Shown here one piece after another: positions 43,514 through 52,263 of a DNA stretch of 64,000 bases. Under the pieces are notes generated by a model that saw only the letters and a program-made list of their open reading frames with translations, was not told the origin of the DNA and did not search any database. A program made the position numbers and the translations under genes. Numbering within the stretch: the first letter of the stretch is position 1; each line of letters opens with the position of its first letter. Source of the DNA: Streptomyces sp. Edi4 (GTDB lineage: Bacteria; Actinomycetota; Actinomycetes; Streptomycetales; Streptomycetaceae); NCBI RefSeq assembly GCF_040253615.1, contig NZ_JBEJGY010000004.1, positions 6,634,001 through 6,698,000 on the forward strand, written 5' to 3'.

Positions 43514-46500
43514 GCGGCGGACTCCTCGACATTCGCGATCAGTTCGGCGAACGACTCGATCGAGGCGTTCATGAACAGTCCCTCGACCATCTCCTGCTCC
43601 ATGTCGGCCCCGATGCCGAACTCGGCGCGCAGATGGGCCAGCAGACCGACGGCGTGCAGGGAGTCGCCCCCGATGTCGAAGAAACCCTCCTCGACCCCGA
43701 AGTCGCCGTGCCCCAGCTGCTGGGACCAGAGCGCGAACAGCCGCTCCTCGACCCGGTCGCGCGGCGCCACCCGCGCGGAGGCGGTGTCCGACGTCTCGTT
43801 CCACGGCGCGGGCAGCGCCTTGTGGTCGATCTTGCCGTTCGTCGTCAGGGGCAGGGTGTCGAGGGCCAGGAACCGGCTGGGCACCATGTAGCCGGGCAGC
43901 AGAGCGCTCAGGGCCTCGCGCAGCACGGCCGGGTCCGGATCCGCGCCCGGCTCCGGCACCACATAGGCGGCGATCTGCCGCTGCCCGGTACGGGCGTGGG
44001 CGGGCGCGGTGACGAGCGCGGTGCGCACCCCGGGCTGGCGCAGCAGCGCGGCCTCGATCTCGCCGAGCTCGACCCGGTAGCCGTTGATCTTCACCTGGAA
44101 GTCCTCGCGGCCCAGGATCTCGATGTCGCCGCCCGGCAGATAGCGTCCGAGGTCGCCGGTGCGGTAGACGCGCTCCCCGGTGACCGGGTGGAGAAGGAAG
44201 CGCTCGGCGGTGCGCTCGGGGTCGCCGAGGTAGCCCTGGGCCACGCCGACACCGCCGATGTGGATCTCGCCGGTGACCCCGACCGGGGACGGTTCGAGCC
44301 ACTGGTTGAACACGTGCATCGTCTGGTTGGCCAGCGGCTTGCCGTAGGGGATGCTCGACCACTCGGGCGGCACGTGCCCGATCGGGTGGTGGATGGACCA
44401 GATCGAGCCCTCGGTGGCGCCGCCGAGACTGATCACCCGCATCGCGGGCAGCTTCTCGCGGATCCGGTTCGGCAGGTCCACCGGGATCCAGTCGCCGCTG
44501 AGCAGGGCGAGCCGCAGCCGGCAGCCGCGCGGCACCCCGCCCTCGCCGAGCGAGTCGATCCACATGCGCATCGGCGCGGGCACGCTGTTCCAGATGGTGA
44601 CGCCGTAGCGGCCGATGAGCTGCGACCAGTGGGCGATGTCGTTGCCGCGCGCGGGGTCGGGCACCACGACGGTGCCGCCGGCGCCCAGGACGCCGAAGAG
44701 GTCGTAGACCGACAGGTCGAAGCCGGTCGGCGCGAGCGCCATCGTCCGGTCGTCCTCACCGACGCCGAAGCGCCGGTTGATGTCCTGCACGGTGTTGGCG
44801 GCGCTGCGGTGGGTGATCATCACGCCCTTGGGCTCGCCGGTGGAGCCCGACGTGAAGATGACATAGGCCAGATCGTCGTGGCCCTGCCGGCGCGCGGGCC
44901 GCTCGGCGGAACACTTCCGCGTGGCCTCCTCGTCCAGGGTGAGCACGCTCACCCCCTGCGGCCAGGCGAGCTTGTCCCGCAGGTCCTGCTCGGTGATCAC
45001 GGCCCGCACGGAGCACCGGGCCAGCAGCTTCAGCCGCCGCTCCTCGGGCAGTTCGGGGTCGATGGCCACATAGGCGGCGCCGGAGTGCAGCACGCCGAGC
45101 AGGGCGGAGAACTGGGCGGCGCCCGGCCGCATCGACACGGCGACGATCTCGTTCGGCCCGGCGCCGGGACCTTCGATGAGCCGGTGCGCGAGACGGTGCG
45201 CGTCCTCGGTGAGCGCGCGGTAGGTGGTCTCGGCGCCGGGGGTGATGACCGCGATGTGGCCGGGGCGGCGCGCGGCCGCATCGGCGACGAGCTCGTGCAG
45301 CAGCGCCGGCTCGATGTCCTGGGTGGTGGCGTTGGCCCGCTCCCGCTCAGTGGCCTGCGCGCTCGGCAGCGGCACGATCCCGCGCGTGGCCTCCCACACC
45401 GAGGCGTCATCCACCAGCCGGTCGAGCAGCGTCACATACGCCTCGAACATGGCCTCAAGGGTGCCCTCGGGGAACAGGCCCTCCACCGCGTTCCAGTTGA
45501 CGCTGAGCCGGTCGTCGAGCTCCAGGATCTGGTTCTCCAGCCACACCTGCGGGGTCCGGCTGTGGTCGTGGACCAGGTCCCCGAACGACTCGAGGCGGCC
45601 CGCGTCCGGTGCGCCGGCGCCGAGTGTGCTGGAGAAGACCACGGGCATCGAGGCACGGTTGTCCTCCCTGCGCCGGGCCAGGTCGCGCAGGACCCGGATG
45701 CCGCCGTGCGCGGAGTGCGCCAGATCTTCGAGCGCCTGGCGCTGCACGCCGCGCGCCCGCTCCTCGAAGGTCTCATCGGGCCGGCCGCCGACGGCCAGCA
45801 GGCTCGGCGCAAGGAAGTCACCCATGACGGAGCCGAGCTGCGGGTGCAGCCCGAGCCGGTGGAACTGGGTGACGGTCAGGGTGAACTCCTGCCGCCGCGA
45901 CCAGGTCCGCACCACCTCGGCGTACGCGGCGAGCAGCACACCCGACGCGGTGAGGCCGTGCCGCTCGGCGCTCGCGCGCAAAGCTGCCCAGCGCTGCGGC
46001 GCGAGCACCGCCCGGTGCCGTACGAAACGGGGGGTGCCCAGCTGCTCGGGCGCCACGGCGAGCGGCAGCTCGGGCGCGGGGGGCAGCGTGTCGAGCCGGC
46101 TGGTCCAGTACTCCTCGGCCTCCTCGCCCAGGGTGTCGCCGCGCAGCTCCTCCTGCGCGAGCACATAGTCGCGGAAGGACAGCTCAAGGGGCTCCGGAGC
46201 CCAGGAGGGCTCGTCGTAGTGGCGGCGCCACTCGCCGAGGAGCCGGTACAGGCCCCGCATGTCGAGGAAGAGCAGGTCCACGGCGAGGTGCAGCCGCATC
46301 CGGCCCCCGTCGAGCAGGGTCGCGCGGATGTCGAACAGTGGCGCCCGGTCCACGGGCAGCACCTGATCCGTCAACTCCGCCCGGATGCGGGCGAGTTCGG
46401 CCTCCTGCTCCTCGCTCGCGCGGCCCCGCAGATCGCCGGCGTGGATGACGTACGGGTCCACCTCGTGCGCGGCGAGCACCCGCTGGGTCTGGTCGGGCCC

Positions 46501-46782
46501 GGCCACCGTGCGCAGTGCGTCGTGCCGCTCGACGACCTTGCGCAGGGCAACGGTCAGCCGGTCCACGTCGAGAGCGGGACAGTCGAACTCCAGGTAGTAC
46601 TGGCTGGAGATGCCGCCGAGTTCGAGTCCCCGGTGGCGGCCGATCAGATAGGCCTGCTGGATGTCCGTGAGCGGGAACGGCTCGTGCCGGTGCTCCGGCC
46701 GCGGCTTGAGGTCGGGCAGCCGGGTGTCGTCCAGGCGGGGGTGGCCGTCTTGGCCGCGCAGCTGTGCGAAAAGATCCTCCAT
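43510..46782 (-). CDS. Single-module NRPS: heterocyclisation, Cys-adenylation, carrier (HlmE-like)
   Basis: A 1090-residue NRPS. The Cy domain (about 33-460) has FPLTDIQQAYLIGRH, the DxxxxD motif in HLAVDLLFLDMRG, and TPQVWLENQILELDDRLSVN. The A domain (about 490-1000) has YVIFTSGSTGEPKGVMITH and FDLSVYDLFG. Reading the specificity pocket gives D-L-Y-N-L-S-L-I-W, the cysteine code of pyochelin/yersiniabactin enzymes. The carrier Ser is in FDIGGDSLHAVGLL near residue 1040; there is no thioesterase domain. In holomycin biosynthesis one such module makes the Cys-Cys backbone iteratively. ATG 46782; a SARP-type box lies 86 bases upstream. It starts a four-gene operon. Confidence 0.96.
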   Translation of the reverse strand: MEDLFAQLRGQDGHPRLDDTRLPDLKPRPEHRHEPFPLTDIQQAYLIGRHRGLELGGISSQYYLEFDCPALDVDRLTVALRKVVERHDALRTVAGPDQTQRVLAAHEVDPYVIHAGDLRGRASEEQEAELARIRAELTDQVLPVDRAPLFDIRATLLDGGRMRLHLAVDLLFLDMRGLYRLLGEWRRHYDEPSWAPEPLELSFRDYVLAQEELRGDTLGEEAEEYWTSRLDTLPPAPELPLAVAPEQLGTPRFVRHRAVLAPQRWAALRASAERHGLTASGVLLAAYAEVVRTWSRRQEFTLTVTQFHRLGLHPQLGSVMGDFLAPSLLAVGGRPDETFEERARGVQRQALEDLAHSAHGGIRVLRDLARRREDNRASMPVVFSSTLGAGAPDAGRLESFGDLVHDHSRTPQVWLENQILELDDRLSVNWNAVEGLFPEGTLEAMFEAYVTLLDRLVDDASVWEATRGIVPLPSAQATERERANATTQDIEPALLHELVADAAARRPGHIAVITPGAETTYRALTEDAHRLAHRLIEGPGAGPNEIVAVSMRPGAAQFSALLGVLHSGAAYVAIDPELPEERRLKLLARCSVRAVITEQDLRDKLAWPQGVSVLTLDEEATRKCSAERPARRQGHDDLAYVIFTSGSTGEPKGVMITHRSAANTVQDINRRFGVGEDDRTMALAPTGFDLSVYDLFGVLGAGGTVVVPDPARGNDIAHWSQLIGRYGVTIWNSVPAPMRMWIDSLGEGGVPRGCRLRLALLSGDWIPVDLPNRIREKLPAMRVISLGGATEGSIWSIHHPIGHVPPEWSSIPYGKPLANQTMHVFNQWLEPSPVGVTGEIHIGGVGVAQGYLGDPERTAERFLLHPVTGERVYRTGDLGRYLPGGDIEILGREDFQVKINGYRVELGEIEAALLRQPGVRTALVTAPAHARTGQRQIAAYVVPEPGADPDPAVLREALSALLPGYMVPSRFLALDTLPLTTNGKIDHKALPAPWNETSDTASARVAPRDRVEERLFALWSQQLGHGDFGVEEGFFDIGGDSLHAVGLLAHLRAEFGIGADMEQEMVEGLFMNASIESFAELIANVEESAA

Positions 46783-46867
46783 CGAGATCCGCCCCTTTTC
46801 ATCAGATGCCCCGGTGGGCTTTCGAATTCCCGTACGGAATCGGAGGTTAGGCAGGGCGGCAAACGGT

Positions 46868-46900
46868 CTCAATACGGTCCGACCGTAGGGACGACCGTAG
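46868..46900 (-). promoter_or_regulatory. SARP-type box 1 (NRPS operon)
   Basis: 33-bp element shared with 53697-53729 and 56347-56379. On the minus strand two direct repeats CTACGGTCG, 12 bases apart, are followed by ACCGTATTGAG, whose TATTGA may be the -10. SARP activators bind such repeats just upstream of -10. Confidence 0.7.
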
Positions 46901-47004
46901 GGTTCGGTCCGCACTCGACGGCCGCTGGACCGGCGCTGGACTCCCGCTCCACACAGGGGAGTCGGGCATTGACCACGGGCGGGAGCGCGGCGGCATCATC
47001 GGGC

Positions 47005-47589
47005 ATGGAAAAGCGAAACTCCCCGGAGAAGACCGGGAAACGCATACTCATCGGAGCCACCGGTTCCATCGCGGTGACCGGGCTTTCGTCGTACATCGAG
47101 GCGATGCGCCGAAGGATCGCGGGCAGCACGTTCACGGTCCTCCTCACGCACACCGCGGCCTCGTTCGTCTCACCCGACAGCCTCGCGCTCTTCGCCGAGC
47201 GCGTGGTGTACGGGGACTCGCCCGCGCACTGGCCGACCGACAAACCCTCCCGGCTCGCCGGCGACCACGACATCCTCGCGGTCCTGCCGGCCACCGCCCA
47301 CACCCTCGCCGCCGCGGCCGGCGGCGCCGCCCCCAACCGCGTGATGACGGTGGCGCTCTCGGTGGACTACCCCGTCGTCTACTTCCCGGTGATGGGCGCC
47401 AAGATGTGGCAGAAGCCGGCCGTCCAGCGCAACATCGCGCGGATCCGCGAGGACGGCGGGATCGTGAACGAGCCCGAGTGGCACGACGGTTTCGACCCGA
47501 CCACGGGCACCGCGAGCCACCACCCGGGGCTGCCGGCGCCCGACGCGGTGGCCACCGTCATCGACGAACTCCTCGCCAAACAGCGCTGA
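47005..47589 (+). CDS. HFCD-family flavoprotein decarboxylase (PPC-DC/EpiD-like, HlmF-like)
   Basis: A 194-residue homo-oligomeric flavin cysteine decarboxylase. ILIGATGSIAVTGLSSYIEAM binds FMN; LPATAHTLAAAAGGAAPNR corresponds to the PASANT motif; VMGAKMWQKPAVQRNIARIREDGG corresponds to the PxMNxxMW clamp in two parts. EpiD-type enzymes oxidatively decarboxylate C-terminal cysteine to an enethiol, and the holomycin equivalent HlmF decarboxylates the Cys-Cys intermediate. It is divergent from the NRPS, with the SARP box between. A terminator (47611-47648) follows. Confidence 0.9.
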   Translation: MEKRNSPEKTGKRILIGATGSIAVTGLSSYIEAMRRRIAGSTFTVLLTHTAASFVSPDSLALFAERVVYGDSPAHWPTDKPSRLAGDHDILAVLPATAHTLAAAAGGAAPNRVMTVALSVDYPVVYFPVMGAKMWQKPAVQRNIARIREDGGIVNEPEWHDGFDPTTGTASHHPGLPAPDAVATVIDELLAKQR

Positions 47590-47610
47590 TTGGCTCCACC
47601 GGCCGCACAT

Positions 47611-47648
47611 GACGAGAGGCCCCGCCGGGACCGGCGGGGCCTCTCGTC
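47611..47648. terminator. Bidirectional terminator
   Basis: 18-bp arms 47611-47628 and 47631-47648 (GACGAGAGGCCCCGCCGG and its complement) between the convergent flavoprotein and RidA genes. Confidence 0.85.
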
Positions 47649-47660
47649 GTGCGCGGTGGC

Positions 47661-48068
47661 TCAGGAGGCGATGGCGGTCGCCTCGACCTCGATGAGGAAG
47701 TCGGGCTCGGCCAGCGTGGCGACCCCGACCAGGGTGGTGGGACGGATGACGTCCGCGCCCAGCTTGGCGGCGGCGCGCTCGGCGCCCGCGGTGATGGCCT
47801 CCCACTTGTCCAGCGACCAGTCCACGACGTACACGGTCAGACGCAGTACGTCGTCGAAGGTGGCGCCGGCGGCTTCGAGGCCGGTGGCGATGTTGAGGTA
47901 GACCTGTTCGGTCTGGGCCGCGAGATCACCCATGCCGACGGGCTCGCCGTCGGCGGTGCGGGGGGTCTGGCCGCTGAGGAATATCACCCGGCTGCCGGTA
48001 CCGACGGCGAGCTGCCGCCATCCGTAGGGCTTGGGAAGGCCGGGCGGGTCCATCGCCTCGACTGCCAT
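47661..48068 (-). CDS. RidA-family enamine/imine deaminase-like protein
   Basis: A 135-residue Rid-family protein: VIFLSGQTPRTADGEPVGMGD, QTEQVYLNIATGLEAAGATFDDVLRLTVY in two parts, and FLIEVEATAIA at the end. RidA itself hydrolyses 2-aminoacrylate-type enamines and keeps an Arg that binds the carboxylate; here the matching region reads RPTTLVGVATLAEPDFLIE, where that Arg is not evident, so activity is uncertain. It is last in a run after the amino-acid-oxidase-like gene (131 bases apart), suggesting they act on the same product. ATG 48068 follows AAAGGACAG. Confidence 0.88.
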   Translation of the reverse strand: MAVEAMDPPGLPKPYGWRQLAVGTGSRVIFLSGQTPRTADGEPVGMGDLAAQTEQVYLNIATGLEAAGATFDDVLRLTVYVVDWSLDKWEAITAGAERAAAKLGADVIRPTTLVGVATLAEPDFLIEVEATAIAS

Positions 48069-48198
48069 GGCACTGTCCTTTCTCGAAGTGCCGTACGGGC
48101 AGGGGCGGTTGAGCCTGCCTGCCCGCACGGCTGCTGTGTGGTGCGCGAGGGTGCGGAAGGGTACGTGTGGGAGGGGTGTGGGGTGCGGGGGACCGGGG

Positions 48199-49656
48199 TC
48201 AGCTGTTCTCGCGGCAGGTCGCGTAGTACTTGCGCAGCAGGCTGACCAGCTCGGGGTCGAAACGGGAGGCGAACAGCAGCTCGGCCGGCGGGGTGAACTC
48301 CGGGTCGAGCTCATTGGCCCAGGCCAGGGTCGCCGGGCGCAGGTCCATCTCGATCCACTGGTGCCACTCGACGGGAATCGTCCAGTCCTGCTCGTAGCCG
48401 ATGCCCATCTGGTGGTCGATGAGGACGTCCACGATCTCCTCGCGGGTGCCCGTGGGCAGGGGCTGGCGCAGCGGCGTGAAGCGGTCCAGGTCGGCCAGCG
48501 GTTCCTCGCCCAGGATCCGGGCGGCGAAGTCCTGGGCCAGGAGCGGGGAGAGGTGCAGGCCGTCGCGGTAGGTGCCGGTCATGATCCACAGGCCCTTCAT
48601 GCCGCCCTGGCCGAGCAGCGGGGAGCCGTCCATGGACACCGGGCGGTTGCCGACCTGCACCTTGGCGACGTCGCTGTTCCAGAGGTTGCGGCGGACCTGG
48701 CGGTGGGCGCACTGGAGGAGGAAGACGAGGTCACGCATCTCGGCCGTGTCGCGCGGCTCCACGGAGATGACGTTGGTGGCGCCGAGGTAGACGTGCCCGT
48801 CGCCGCGCGGCACGACGTGCAGGCCGCAGGCGAAGGAGCGGTTGGGGGTGCGGATGACGCTGTCGGGGATGGTGCCGTCCTGGGTCTTGACCAGGGAGGA
48901 GACACCGTAGCCGCTGACCAGGCGCGGGACGCGGGAGCCGATGGGCAGGCTGTCGAGGAGCTCCTGGCTGCGCGCGCCGGCGGCCAGCGTCACATGGTCG
49001 GCGCTGATGGTCTGGCCCGAGGTGGTGACGACGCCGGTCACCTGCTCGCCCCGGTGCACGACGCGGGTGGCGAACTCGGCGACGAGGGTGGCGCCGGCCC
49101 GGACGGCCGCCTGCTCAAGGCGCTCCAGCAGTGCCGCGGAGTTGACGGCGTGCTCGCCCGGTATGTGGAAGGCCCGCAGCGGCCGGGAGATCGGCTCGGC
49201 GTCCACCCAGTCCACGTCGGTGGCGTCGACGTCCTCGAAGGGCTCGTCGTAGCGGGTGAGTTCGGCGCGGATGGCGTTGTAGTTGGCGTCGTCGATCTCG
49301 GCCGTGCCGATGGTGTTGAGGATGACGCTCGTGCCGTTCGCCGTCTTCACCGGGGCACCCTCGGTGCCCGCCTCCAGCTCGGCGAGCCACTGCGGCCACA
49401 AGTTCTTGGCCTGGATGCCGAGTTCGAGCTTGGCGCGGCCCTGCTCGGTGGCGAGCAGCGAGGTGGTGACCTCACCGAAACAGCCGAGCATCGCTCCGGA
49501 CGCGGTGGATCCGGCCCAGGGGCGGTGCGGCTGGCCCAGCACGGCGACGCGCTGTCCGCGCTGTGCCAGGACCCATGCGAGCGAAAGCCCGAGGACTCCA
49601 TTGCCGACAATGGCGACGTCGAAGCCGGCACCGTTCGCGTTCCCGTTGGCGCTCAT
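48199..49656 (-). CDS. Amino-acid-oxidase-like FAD oxidoreductase
   Basis: A 485-residue flavoprotein of the DAO/ThiO (glycine oxidase) superfamily. FAD motif VAIVGNGVLGLSLAWVLAQRG; ASGAMLGCFGEV; a later VTLAAGARSQELL, HVVPRGDGHVYLGATN and MTGTYRDGLHLSPLLAQDFAARIL. It has a ~80-residue extension after the FAD domain (IDHQMGIGYEQDW onward) not usual in ThiO. It would oxidise a C-N bond to an imine. No counterpart is in the holomycin cluster as I know it. It follows the methyltransferase gene by 111 bases; RidA lies downstream. ATG 49656. Confidence 0.85.
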   Translation of the reverse strand: MSANGNANGAGFDVAIVGNGVLGLSLAWVLAQRGQRVAVLGQPHRPWAGSTASGAMLGCFGEVTTSLLATEQGRAKLELGIQAKNLWPQWLAELEAGTEGAPVKTANGTSVILNTIGTAEIDDANYNAIRAELTRYDEPFEDVDATDVDWVDAEPISRPLRAFHIPGEHAVNSAALLERLEQAAVRAGATLVAEFATRVVHRGEQVTGVVTTSGQTISADHVTLAAGARSQELLDSLPIGSRVPRLVSGYGVSSLVKTQDGTIPDSVIRTPNRSFACGLHVVPRGDGHVYLGATNVISVEPRDTAEMRDLVFLLQCAHRQVRRNLWNSDVAKVQVGNRPVSMDGSPLLGQGGMKGLWIMTGTYRDGLHLSPLLAQDFAARILGEEPLADLDRFTPLRQPLPTGTREEIVDVLIDHQMGIGYEQDWTIPVEWHQWIEMDLRPATLAWANELDPEFTPPAELLFASRFDPELVSLLRKYYATCRENS

Positions 49657-49767
49657 GACATTCCCATCTTCCGGGGCGGCCCTGCCGCCCTCACCTGTAA
49701 TCGAACTCGTCTGACCTGGGGCTCATCACTCGATACGGGGTGTCCCGGCAGAGGCCGGGAAGGCGGA

Positions 49768-50517
49768 TCAGCGGCGCTGGAAGGTGTACATCGTGAAGTC
49801 CATGTCCACGATTCCGCGCTCGTTGGTGTGGGCGGCGACCACCGGGGACTGCGGGAAGTCGGCCGCGGGCAGTTCGGCGGTCTCGCTGCGGTAGCGGTGG
49901 CTCTCGAAACCGGCGTCGGCGGCCGCCCGCAGCAGCTTGTCCTTGTTGCCCATGGCCTCGCTGGTGCCGATGCAGACCGTGCCGCCGGGGGCCAGGTGCC
50001 CCGCCACGTCGCGGAAGAACCTGCGCACCATCTCGTATCCGGGGTCGAAGACCGCGCGCTCGATCTGGTCGGCGTAGGGGCGGCTCTCGGGTGCCTCGAT
50101 GAACGGGGTGTTCCAGAAGACGAGGTCGAAGGTCTCGGTGGGCTCAAGGGCGTCGAACAGGTCACTGGCGAGCGCGGTGACCCGGTCGGCCACGCCGTGC
50201 TTGACCGCGTTGCGGCGGGCGTTCTCGGCGGCGGCCGGGTTGATGTCGAGGGCCACCACGCGCTCGCTGCCGTTCTGGGCGGCGAGCACCGCGGCGATTC
50301 CCGCGCCGCAGCCCATCTCCAGGAAGCGGCTGCCCTTCTCGTACGGCACCCAGGAGGCGAAAAGGCCGGGGCCCGGGTCGGTATAGGGCGGAAACACGTC
50401 GTCGAGCAGTTCCCACTCCTGGTCCAGCAGAGTGAAGACCGTCTGCGTGGGACGGTCCGGGCTCTGGATCTGCGACACCACCCAGTTGCCGAGTTCGTAA
50501 CCGAGTTTGTTGTCCAT
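49768..50517 (-). CDS. SAM-dependent methyltransferase with NTPF motif
   Basis: A 249-residue class I methyltransferase. Motif I FLEMGCGAGIAAVLAAQ, acidic loop VVALDINPAAAENARRNA, and FDLVFWNTPFIEAPE, where NTPF replaces the NPPY/F motif of N-methyltransferases such as PrmC. That points to N-methylation of an amide-type nitrogen; thiolutin-type dithiolopyrrolones carry a ring N-methyl group, which this enzyme could install (inference). ATG 50517 follows GGAGG. A nested hairpin (50530-50580) lies just upstream, after the exporter gene. Confidence 0.85.
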   Translation of the reverse strand: MDNKLGYELGNWVVSQIQSPDRPTQTVFTLLDQEWELLDDVFPPYTDPGPGLFASWVPYEKGSRFLEMGCGAGIAAVLAAQNGSERVVALDINPAAAENARRNAVKHGVADRVTALASDLFDALEPTETFDLVFWNTPFIEAPESRPYADQIERAVFDPGYEMVRRFFRDVAGHLAPGGTVCIGTSEAMGNKDKLLRAAADAGFESHRYRSETAELPAADFPQSPVVAAHTNERGIVDMDFTMYTFQRR

Positions 50518-50529
50518 GGAGTCCTCCCT

Positions 50530-50580
50530 CAGGGGGAGCCGCCGGGACATCCTCTGCGAGGATCGCCCTGCGGCTCCCTG
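50530..50580. terminator. Nested hairpin between exporter and methyltransferase genes
   Basis: Outer arms CAGGGGGAGCCGC (50530-50542) and GCGGCTCCCTG (50570-50580), inner ATCCTC-TGC-GAGGAT (50549-50563). It may attenuate transcription into the methyltransferase genes, or protect the mRNA. Confidence 0.55.
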
Positions 50581-50664
50581 TGACGGTTTGCTCGCGGCGT
50601 ACGAGGAGCGCACGCCCGCGATGGTGCGTGAGCGCGGACCTGGAGCGGGAGCGGGAGGGCGAGG

Positions 50665-51891
50665 TCAGACCTCGACGGTTCCCGGGCTCCCCGCCCGGCC
50701 GCGGGCCATCGTCCGTTCGATCAGGACGACGGGGATGGTGAGGACGGCGATGCCCGCGCCCAGCCAGGGGATGGCGTCAAGACTGGCTCCGGCTCCCATG
50801 GCCACGCCCGCCAGGACGGGCACGAGGCTGATGCCGAGCTGGAACATCGAGACGGCGGTGGCCCCCGCGAGCGTCGGCGCGTCGGCCGCCACGGTGAACA
50901 CCCGCCCGTAGATGGCGGGGTTGAGAACGAACCCGGCGACGCCGAGGAGCAGCACCAGGATGACGACGGCGACCACATGGTGGCCGAGGACGGCGAGCAG
51001 CGCGGAGGTGACCAGGATGCCGCCGGCGCCGATGAGCAGCGCGTGGTGCGGCCGCCCGTCGGCGATCCGGCCGCCCACCGACAGACCGATGAAGGCACCG
51101 ACGCCGAAGAGCACGAGGATCGCGGGCACCCACACGGAGCCGACGTGGGTGATGTCCTTCAGGAAGGCCGCCAGGTAGTTGTAGGAGATCATGTACGCGG
51201 CGGTGCTCAGCAGGGTCGCCGCGTACACCACCCACAGCTGCGGCTTGCGCATGGTGCGCAGCTCGCGGGAGACGCTGGGCTCCTGGACCGCCTTGGTGGT
51301 GGGGACGACGACGGCCGTGGAGAGCGCGCCGAGCACGGTCAGGGCGACCACCGCCCAGAACCCGCCGCGCCAGCCGGTGAAGTGGCTGAGCAGCGCGCCG
51401 GCCGGGCCGCCGGCGACCATGGCGATGCTGAGGCCGCTGACCACCACGCCGGAGGCCCGTGCGGTGCGGTCGGGGGTGACGAGACCGATCGCGGTGACCG
51501 CGGCGACCGCCCAGAATCCGGCGTAGGCCAGACCGCACAGGAAGCGCGTGATGATCAGCACGGTCAGGTTGTCGGCGACCAGGCCGACCGCCACGAACAG
51601 GGCGAACAGGACCTGCGAGACCACCAGCGTGGTCCGGCGGGGCCAGCGCAGGGTCAGGACCGCGAGCGGGGGACCGCCGATGACCACGCCGATGGCGAAC
51701 GCGGAGATCAGCGAACCGGCGGAGGAGAGCGAGATGTGCAGGTCGTCGGCGATGTCCGGCAGGACACCGGCGAGCAGGAACTCGGCGCTGCCCATGGCGA
51801 ACAGGCTGAACGCGAGCAGATAGACCGCGAAGGGCAGCCGGTTGCTCGCCTTCGGGGAGGCCGCCTCGTGGGTTTCGGTCTGGGCACTCAT
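50665..51891 (-). CDS. MFS exporter (DHA1 type)
   Basis: A 408-residue, 12-helix major facilitator of the drug:H+ antiporter-1 group: LLAFSLFAMGSAEFLLAGVLPDIA in two parts (motif D1 region), VIGGPPLAVLTLRWPRRTTL (motif A), GGPAGALLSHFTGWRGGFW (motif C). It likely exports the cluster product, matching HlmH in the holomycin cluster. Its ATG at 51891 overlaps the stop of a 37-codon ORF (ATGA). Confidence 0.93.
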   Translation of the reverse strand: MSAQTETHEAASPKASNRLPFAVYLLAFSLFAMGSAEFLLAGVLPDIADDLHISLSSAGSLISAFAIGVVIGGPPLAVLTLRWPRRTTLVVSQVLFALFVAVGLVADNLTVLIITRFLCGLAYAGFWAVAAVTAIGLVTPDRTARASGVVVSGLSIAMVAGGPAGALLSHFTGWRGGFWAVVALTVLGALSTAVVVPTTKAVQEPSVSRELRTMRKPQLWVVYAATLLSTAAYMISYNYLAAFLKDITHVGSVWVPAILVLFGVGAFIGLSVGGRIADGRPHHALLIGAGGILVTSALLAVLGHHVVAVVILVLLLGVAGFVLNPAIYGRVFTVAADAPTLAGATAVSMFQLGISLVPVLAGVAMGAGASLDAIPWLGAGIAVLTIPVVLIERTMARGRAGSPGTVEV

Positions 51892-52001
51892 CGGCTGCCG
51901 CCTCCCGTCCGCTCGGTGGCCGTCCGCCGGCCGGCGGGTACGTACTCGAAACGGGTCGGCGCGGAGCCGCTGTGCACCGGCACAGAGGGGGTCAAACGCA
52001 T
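51888..52001 (-). CDS. 37-residue peptide, translationally coupled to the exporter
   Basis: The ATG at 52001 has a perfect AAGGAG 7 bases upstream. The frame reads MRLTPSVPVHSGSAPTRFEY... and ends GGGSR with its stop overlapping the exporter's ATG by 4 bases. The exporter has no other good ribosome binding site, so it depends on translation of this frame. It is rich in Thr, Ser, Pro and Arg with no Cys or hydrophobic helix. It may be a leader controlling exporter synthesis, a small functional peptide, or a remnant. I recognise no family. Confidence 0.6.
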   Translation of the reverse strand: MRLTPSVPVHSGSAPTRFEYVPAGRRTATERTGGGSR

Positions 52002-52215
52002 GGGCGAACTCCTTGTTCGGATGGTTCCGGCGGATCAGGGCGACCGGGCGCCGGTCGGCCGGGCGTGCGGGGAGCGGCGCCACATGGCTCCCGCCGCGGC
52101 CGTCCGGGTGGCACGGACGCCTGCGTCGCTGTCCGCCTGAGGACGGTGGTGACCAGCGGTCCCCATGCTGGAACCGAGCGTGGCGGAGCGACAATCTTTG
52201 TTGCCGAACCAGGGA

Positions 52216-52249
52216 CACGCGGGCGGGATCCGGCGAAGCCGCCCGCGTG
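52216..52249 (-). terminator. Hairpin after the globin gene
   Basis: Arms CACGCGGGCGG (52216-52226) and CCGCCCGCGTG (52239-52249), 12-base loop, 15 bases past the globin stop. The rest of 52002-52215 shows no gene and no SARP-type box. Confidence 0.65.
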
Positions 52250-52263
52250 CTTTCGCCACCGGG

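Noticed and set aside
43514-44563. Upstream extension of the GMC oxidoreductase frame
   Set aside because: It overlaps the NRPS in another frame and has no family sequence; the GTG at 43513 with GTGA overlap is the natural start.
43633-47004. Plus-strand open frame opposite the NRPS, in frame with the flavoprotein decarboxylase
   Set aside because: It is the antisense shadow of the NRPS in high-GC DNA; the real gene begins at ATG 47005 where the flavoprotein family sequence starts.
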